From NCBI GenBank assembly GCA_947441895.1, contig CANEUT010000056.1:1-9125 (forward strand): 9,125 bases of DNA. Direction: 5' to 3'. Below the pieces are notes generated by a model, which did no database searches, had not been told where the DNA came from, and saw only the letters and a program-made list of their open reading frames with translations. The translations under genes and the position numbers were made by a program. This DNA comes from Rickettsiales bacterium (GTDB lineage Bacteria > Pseudomonadota > Alphaproteobacteria > Rickettsiales > UBA3002). This document shows, one piece after another, positions 5,932-9,125 of this stretch. How positions within the stretch are numbered: the first letter of the stretch is position 1; each line of letters starts with the position of its first letter.

Positions 5932-6594
5932 CTAGCGGCGCGAGCGATGCAGCTGGCCGTCGCGCAAATAAATCACCGGATATTCGAAGGCATCGAGCAG
6001 CGAGGCATCATGCGTGGCGAACACGATGGTGGTGCCCACTTTGTTGAGGGATCGAAACAGATACATCAGCTTCATGCTCAGCTCGTGGTCGAGGTTTCCG
6101 GTTGGTTCATCCGCCAGAATTAGCAGGGGCTTGTTGATAACGGCGCGGGCAATGGCCACCCGTTGTTTTTGCCCGCCGGAAAGCAGAGGGGGGCGAACAT
6201 CGGCAAAGCCATCCAGACCAATCCATGCCAGCAATTCTTTCACTTTTGTTTCAATGTCACTGCGTGACTCACCCAGAATTTTCAGCGGCAGCGCCACGTT
6301 TTCAGCCACGGTTAAATGGTTCAGCAGTTGAAAATCCTGAAACACGGTACCAATTTTCCGACGAAGTTCCGGCAATTGCTGACGCTGCAAATCGGTCACA
6401 TCTTGCCCAAACAAATGCAGGTGACCCGCGGTTGGCTTCAGCGACAGCGCCAACATGGAAAGCAATGACGACTTGCCCGCCCCACTGGCGCCCGAGACAA
6501 AGGTGAATGACCCGGGCTCCAGATGCAGATTTACCTGTCGCAGCACGGGTTTCCCGGCGATATATTCAATTGAAATGTTGTTGCATCGAATCAT
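5932..6594 (-). CDS. ftsE: Cell division ATP-binding protein FtsE
   Basis: 220 residues, the normal FtsE length. It is the cytoplasmic ABC ATPase of FtsEX and couples ATP hydrolysis to septal peptidoglycan hydrolase activation. Seen: Walker A GASGAGKS (35-42), Q-loop VFQDFQLLNHLTVAENVALPL (84-104), signature LSGGQKQR (138-145), Walker B LLILADEPTGNLD (157-169) with D162 and E163, and the switch histidine in FATHD (H195). FQDFQLL with LTVAENVALPL is the usual FtsE/LolD/MacB-type sequence. Length and the linked ftsX favour FtsE over LolD, which would be the main alternative. GAGG at 6603-6606 (minus strand) is eight bases before the ATG. Its gene is alone on this strand and converges on ydcF, so unlike most bacteria it cannot share a transcript with ftsX. 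It is head-to-head with the zinc-ribbon gene across about 60 bases. Confidence 0.9.
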   Translation of the reverse strand: MIRCNNISIEYIAGKPVLRQVNLHLEPGSFTFVSGASGAGKSSLLSMLALSLKPTAGHLHLFGQDVTDLQRQQLPELRRKIGTVFQDFQLLNHLTVAENVALPLKILGESRSDIETKVKELLAWIGLDGFADVRPPLLSGGQKQRVAIARAVINKPLLILADEPTGNLDHELSMKLMYLFRSLNKVGTTIVFATHDASLLDAFEYPVIYLRDGQLHRSRR

Positions 6595-6640
6595 CTGAAT
6601 AACCTCTATATATCGGCTAGCGGCTTTGGTCCAAATAGTT

Positions 6641-6646
6641 TATTGT
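6641..6646 (+). promoter_or_regulatory. Possible -10 element of the zinc-ribbon gene
   Basis: TATTGT lies seven bases before the ATG at 6654, and no Shine-Dalgarno sequence precedes that ATG. If used, transcription would start at or next to the ATG. No convincing -35 is seen 16-18 bases upstream. Confidence 0.25.
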
Positions 6647-6653
6647 GGCTGAC

Positions 6654-7298
6654 ATGATTTTAGAATGTCCGGAATGTCATGCACGGTTTTTAGTGGCTGA
6701 CGCGCTGCTTGCGCCGGCCGGCCGCAGCGTGCGTTGTGGGTCGTGCAGCCATCAGTGGCATGCGCCCGCGCCAAGCCCCAGCTTTGCCGCCGCGGTTGAG
6801 GCGGAAGTGGCCGCCTTGGAGGGTGGAGTAGTGACGAATGCTGCCGCGAGCGTGGCCAGCGCTAAGCCTGCAAAAAAATCTAAATTGCTTAGCCTTCCGG
6901 TGAAACCCTTTAAAATTGCGGTTCCCGCGTTGGCGGCCGTGTGGTTGGCGGTGGCCTACATCGCTTATTCACCCATGTGGAGCAATAACGCCACTCGCGA
7001 CTTGGCCTTCAACGAAGTGCGCATGGAGCCGGAAGTGAACGATGTGAAAACCACCTATGTGCTTTCGGGCGGCATTGTGAATCATGGTGCCGAACAACGC
7101 ATCATTCCCAGTGTGCGCGTAGAACTGAAAACATCGGAAGGTAAGGCTTTCTGGTCGCGCGAATATCCGGTGAATAAAGTTATTAAGGGCGGTGAAGTGT
7201 GGCCATTTAAAATTGCCAATGTGGAAACCTCGCGTGCGGCCGATGTGGCTGAGGTAGTGGTGGATATTGGCAATGGTATGCAGTTGATGGTTCGCTGA
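6654..7298 (+). CDS. MJ0042-type zinc-ribbon membrane protein with DUF3426-like C-terminus
   Basis: 214 residues from the ATG at 6654; an in-frame GTG at 6645 would add MAD. I prefer 6654 because proteins of this family begin MI-x-x-CPxC. Seen: a zinc ribbon made of CPEC (C5, C8) and CGSC (C28, C31) with a following HQWHAP, matching the MJ0042 zinc-finger family; an Ala-rich linker (about 38-75); one membrane segment (about 88-108); and a C-terminal domain (about 117-214) with strands such as YVLSGGIVNHGAEQRIIPSVRVEL, resembling the DUF3426 immunoglobulin-like fold. Topology is probably zinc ribbon inside, C-terminal domain in the periplasm. Function is unknown; the gene is often found head-to-head with ftsE in alphaproteobacteria, as here. 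Its stop overlaps the hpt start by one base, so the two are translationally linked. Confidence 0.85.
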   Translation: MILECPECHARFLVADALLAPAGRSVRCGSCSHQWHAPAPSPSFAAAVEAEVAALEGGVVTNAAASVASAKPAKKSKLLSLPVKPFKIAVPALAAVWLAVAYIAYSPMWSNNATRDLAFNEVRMEPEVNDVKTTYVLSGGIVNHGAEQRIIPSVRVELKTSEGKAFWSREYPVNKVIKGGEVWPFKIANVETSRAADVAEVVVDIGNGMQLMVR

Positions 7299-7837
7299 TG
7301 AGCGAGAAAAAACGCTCCATTCCCGTTTTATTTACGGCCGCCGAAATTAAAGAACGGGTGGAAGCCCTCGCGGCCGAAATTGCCAGTAAAATGAGTGGCG
7401 AAATTCTGATTGTGTCGTTGCTGCGCGGTTCGTTCATGTTCACGGCCGATTTGGTGCGCGAGCTTTATGCGATTGGCGTGCATCCTCAAATCGATTTTAT
7501 GACCCTAAGCAGCTATGGCCAGGCTACGCAAAGCAGCGGCAACGTGGTGGTGGGGCGTGATTTAAGTGATGAGGTGAACGGGCGCACAGTGTTAGTGGTT
7601 GATGATATTCTGGAAACGGGTCGCACCTTAACCTTCGCGGTTGAGCTGTTGAAAGAGCGCGGCGCGGCCGATGTGAAGCTGGCGGTGTTGCTGGAAAAAT
7701 CAGGCAAGCTGGAAGTGGGCATTAAGGCTGATTTTGTTGGCTTCAGCATTCCTGACAAATTTGTGGTGGGCTATGGGCTGGATTATGCCAACCATTACCG
7801 TGAGCTGCCGTTTATTGGTTATCTCGACGTTCACTAG
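7298..7837 (+). CDS. hpt: Hypoxanthine phosphoribosyltransferase
   Basis: 179 residues, the usual bacterial Hpt size. It converts hypoxanthine (and often guanine) plus PRPP to IMP or GMP in purine salvage, in the cytoplasm. Seen: SLLRGSFMFTADLVREL (40-56), the pyrophosphate-binding loop with LRGS; DFMTLSSYGQ (66-75), the flexible catalytic loop with the SSYG motif; VLVVDDILETGRTL (98-111), the PRPP-binding motif; and DFVGFSIPDKFVVGYGLDYANHYRELPFIGYL (145-176), with the base-contacting residues typical of Hpt rather than Gpt or Apt. Start ATG shares its A with the TGA stop of the zinc-ribbon gene (TGATG), and no separate ribosome site is clear, so translation is probably coupled. It converges on lysA across a 124-base gap. 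Confidence 0.96.
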   Translation: MSEKKRSIPVLFTAAEIKERVEALAAEIASKMSGEILIVSLLRGSFMFTADLVRELYAIGVHPQIDFMTLSSYGQATQSSGNVVVGRDLSDEVNGRTVLVVDDILETGRTLTFAVELLKERGAADVKLAVLLEKSGKLEVGIKADFVGFSIPDKFVVGYGLDYANHYRELPFIGYLDVH

Positions 7838-7839
7838 CA

Positions 7840-7954
7840 CATCATTTCTAGGGCCAATGACGTTGTCGTTTGCGTGCTCAGTTCAGTTATGTAGCGCTGC
7901 TACACGCCTTCCTTGCGCGCGCTAACTCCTAGTCCTTGTCACCTATAAATGATG
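7840..7954. repeat. Imperfect inverted repeat spanning the hpt-lysA gap
   Basis: CATCATTTCTAGG (7840-7852) and CCTATAAATGATG (7942-7954) are inverted copies with 12 of 13 positions matching, and the outer eight bases pair exactly. They bracket nearly the whole gap between two convergent stop codons. The unit has the size of a small non-coding insertion, but no target-site duplication is evident. A long-range stem or chance are the alternatives. Confidence 0.4.
7890..7904. terminator. Short hairpin in the convergent hpt-lysA gap
   Basis: TGTAGC and GCTACA pair exactly over six bases around GCT, midway between the two stop codons. No T-run follows on either strand, so a terminator role is only suggested by the position. 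Confidence 0.3.
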
Positions 7955-7961
7955 CGTAGAT

Positions 7962-9125
7962 TTAAGAAGAAGCTAGCCAGCTGGGAATTTCTTCCGCCGC
8001 TAGCATTTCCTCATAGCTTGGGCGTTTGCGGATGACGGCAAATTCGCTGCCCTGCACAAGCACTTCGGGAATGATGGGCCGCGAATTATAGCTGTTGCTC
8101 ATGCTGGCGCCATAGGCACCGGCGGTGCGGAAGACCAACAAGTCGCCTTCAGCCGGAAGTGGCATGCTGGCGTCTTTCACGAACACATCGCTTGATTCGC
8201 AGACGGGGCCAACCACAGCAACGGTGGCTGGTGCCGCGGTGGTTTCTTTCACCAGCATCATGTCATGCACGGCGTCATAAAGCGCGGGGCGCATCAGGTC
8301 GTTCATGCCGGCATCAACAATCACATACGTGCCCGCCGCACGTTTTACATACAGCACTTTGCTTACCAGAATGCCTGCATTACCGGCAATTAAGCGACCC
8401 GGTTCCACAATCAATTCCACGTTATCGTCACCAAATAATTCTTGCACCAGTGCACCATATTCCAGCGGCAGGGGTGGGGCATCGCCCTCGGCATAGGGCA
8501 CGCCAAGCCCGCCACCCAAGTCAATGCTGCGCAGCATAATGCCACTGTCGTGCAGGTCGGAAACTAGTTTTTTTACCCGCATATAGGCCGCGCGGAATGG
8601 ATCCAGCGTGGTGAGTTGCGAACCAATATGCACCGACACACCACGCACATAAATATGCGGCAAACTGTTGGCCAATGCATAAATAGCGGGGGCAATATCA
8701 ATATCAATACCGAATTTATTTTCTTTTTTACCGGTAGATATTTTAGCGTGGGTGGCCGCGTCCACATCGGGGTTGACGCGTAGCGCAATGGGCGCACGTT
8801 GATTGAGTGTGCGGGCCACTTCGTTTAGCTGCAGCAATTCGCGGTCCGATTCCACATTGAACTGGTGAATGCCAACCCCAAGCGCGAAGCGCATTTCATC
8901 CGCCGTTTTGCCAACGCCCGAGAACACAATCTTTTCGGGTGCAATGCCCGCTACCAGCGCGCGCCGCAGCTCGCCGCCAGAAACCACATCGGCACCAAGC
9001 CCGCACTGGCCCAGTAATTTAAGCACGGCAATATTGCTGTTGGCTTTTACCGCAAAACAAATGAGTGGTTTTAGCTTGCCGAAGGCTTGCGCAAACACGT
9101 GCGCATGACGCGCGAGGGTGGCGCT
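7962..9125 (-). CDS. lysA: Diaminopimelate decarboxylase, 5' end cut by window edge
   Basis: The frame is open from base 9125 to the stop at 7962-7964: 387 residues, missing perhaps 30-40 at the N-terminus against the usual length near 420. The GTG at 9098 is internal, since the preceding codons (SATLARHAH) continue the family homology. LysA is a PLP enzyme that decarboxylates meso-diaminopimelate to L-lysine, the last step of lysine synthesis, and so controls the DAP pool for peptidoglycan. Seen (numbered from base 9125): FAVKANSN with PLP lysine K27; GADVVSGGEL; HIGSQ (166-170); GGGLGVPY (204-211), the PLP-phosphate glycine loop; EPGR (241-244); the CESSDVF motif with catalytic Cys309; AGAYG with Tyr338; and YNSRP. 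This set separates it from ornithine or arginine decarboxylases of the same fold. Any upstream partner, such as argH or a small lipoprotein often next to lysA, is outside the window. Confidence 0.96.
   Translation of the reverse strand, partial: SATLARHAHVFAQAFGKLKPLICFAVKANSNIAVLKLLGQCGLGADVVSGGELRRALVAGIAPEKIVFSGVGKTADEMRFALGVGIHQFNVESDRELLQLNEVARTLNQRAPIALRVNPDVDAATHAKISTGKKENKFGIDIDIAPAIYALANSLPHIYVRGVSVHIGSQLTTLDPFRAAYMRVKKLVSDLHDSGIMLRSIDLGGGLGVPYAEGDAPPLPLEYGALVQELFGDDNVELIVEPGRLIAGNAGILVSKVLYVKRAAGTYVIVDAGMNDLMRPALYDAVHDMMLVKETTAAPATVAVVGPVCESSDVFVKDASMPLPAEGDLLVFRTAGAYGASMSNSYNSRPIIPEVLVQGSEFAVIRKRPSYEEMLAAEEIPSWLASS

Larger units (their letters stand above)
5775..5945. repeat. Cluster of short hairpins between convergent ydcF and ftsE
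   Basis: This stretch, mostly the 139-base spacer between the two stop codons, is built from successive small inverted repeats: TTGC-TTC-GCAA (5775-5785), an 8-bp stem with TCCT loop (5801-5820), TGCC-TTC-GGCA (5827-5837), GGGCC-TACT-GGCCC (5858-5871), ACCC-TTC-GGGT (5874-5884), GGGTTGC-TTC-GCAATCC (5881-5897, one G-T pair), a 9-bp stem with TCCT loop (5897-5918), and GCTCGC/GCGAGC (5925-5945) crossing the ftsE stop. GTTGCTTCG occurs at 5793-5801 and 5883-5891, each time shortly before a TCCT-loop hairpin. It probably serves as a bidirectional transcription barrier, and may belong to a dispersed palindromic repeat family. Confidence 0.6.

Noticed and set aside
5842..6123. Plus-strand open frame running through the hairpin cluster into antisense ftsE
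   Set aside because: The first part translates palindromes and the rest is antisense to a well-supported ABC ATPase; no ribosome site.
6607..6634. ftsE promoter made of TTGGAC and TATATA (minus strand, 16-base spacing)
   Set aside because: Transcription would start near base 6600, downstream of the GAGG ribosome site at 6603-6606, so it would cut off the site that ftsE appears to use; the -35 match is also poor.
9096..9098. GTG as the start of lysA
   Set aside because: The frame remains open to the window edge and the preceding residues continue the LysA N-terminal homology, so the true start is outside.

Overview
The window reads as a densely packed, chromosomal housekeeping segment of an alphaproteobacterium. 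Evidence is the rph-rdgB operon diverging from grpE, an MJ0042-type zinc-ribbon membrane protein head-to-head with ftsE, and the company of ftsX, a YdcF-type DUF218 gene and hpt. These associations are familiar in that class. The lineage call is inference from gene content and protein resemblance; I cannot name a genus. Codon use looks uniform, GC content is moderate, and there is no sign of a plasmid, phage, IS element, CRISPR array, tRNA or rRNA. No gene-free stretch exceeds 300 bases; the longest gaps are about 125-140 bases.

Left arm (1-2933, all minus strand, read from right to left): rph (RNase PH), rdgB (ITP/XTP pyrophosphatase), an NAD(P)H-dependent FMN reductase and the 5' part of an ScsB/DsbD-type disulfide reductase that runs off the left edge. 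Spacings are 0, -4 and +3 bases, so this is almost certainly one operon joining RNA processing, nucleotide-pool cleaning and redox functions.

Middle (2934-5792, plus strand): a divergent intergenic region with a sigma32-like promoter, grpE (DnaK nucleotide exchange factor), ftsX (membrane half of the FtsEX divisome complex), a GmhB-like HAD phosphatase starting with TTG, and a YdcF/DUF218 membrane-anchored protein. The hrcA repressor gene often found next to grpE is not here.

Right arm (5793-9125): a short convergent spacer packed with small hairpins, ftsE on the minus strand, the zinc-ribbon protein gene and hpt on the plus strand (overlapping by one base), another convergent spacer with a long inverted repeat, and lysA (diaminopimelate decarboxylase) on the minus strand, cut at its 5' end by the right edge.

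Functional themes: cell division and envelope (ftsE, ftsX, ydcF, gmhB, lysA for peptidoglycan DAP/lysine balance), protein quality (grpE, DsbD-type reductase), nucleotide economy (rdgB, hpt, rph). The most unusual points are that ftsE and ftsX, normally adjacent and co-transcribed, are split and oppositely oriented with a hairpin cluster at the apparent junction; that the GmhB-like protein lacks the zinc-binding cysteines; and that several genes lack a Shine-Dalgarno sequence but have a -10-like hexamer 6-7 bases before the start, suggesting leaderless transcripts. I see no wholly new multi-gene system.
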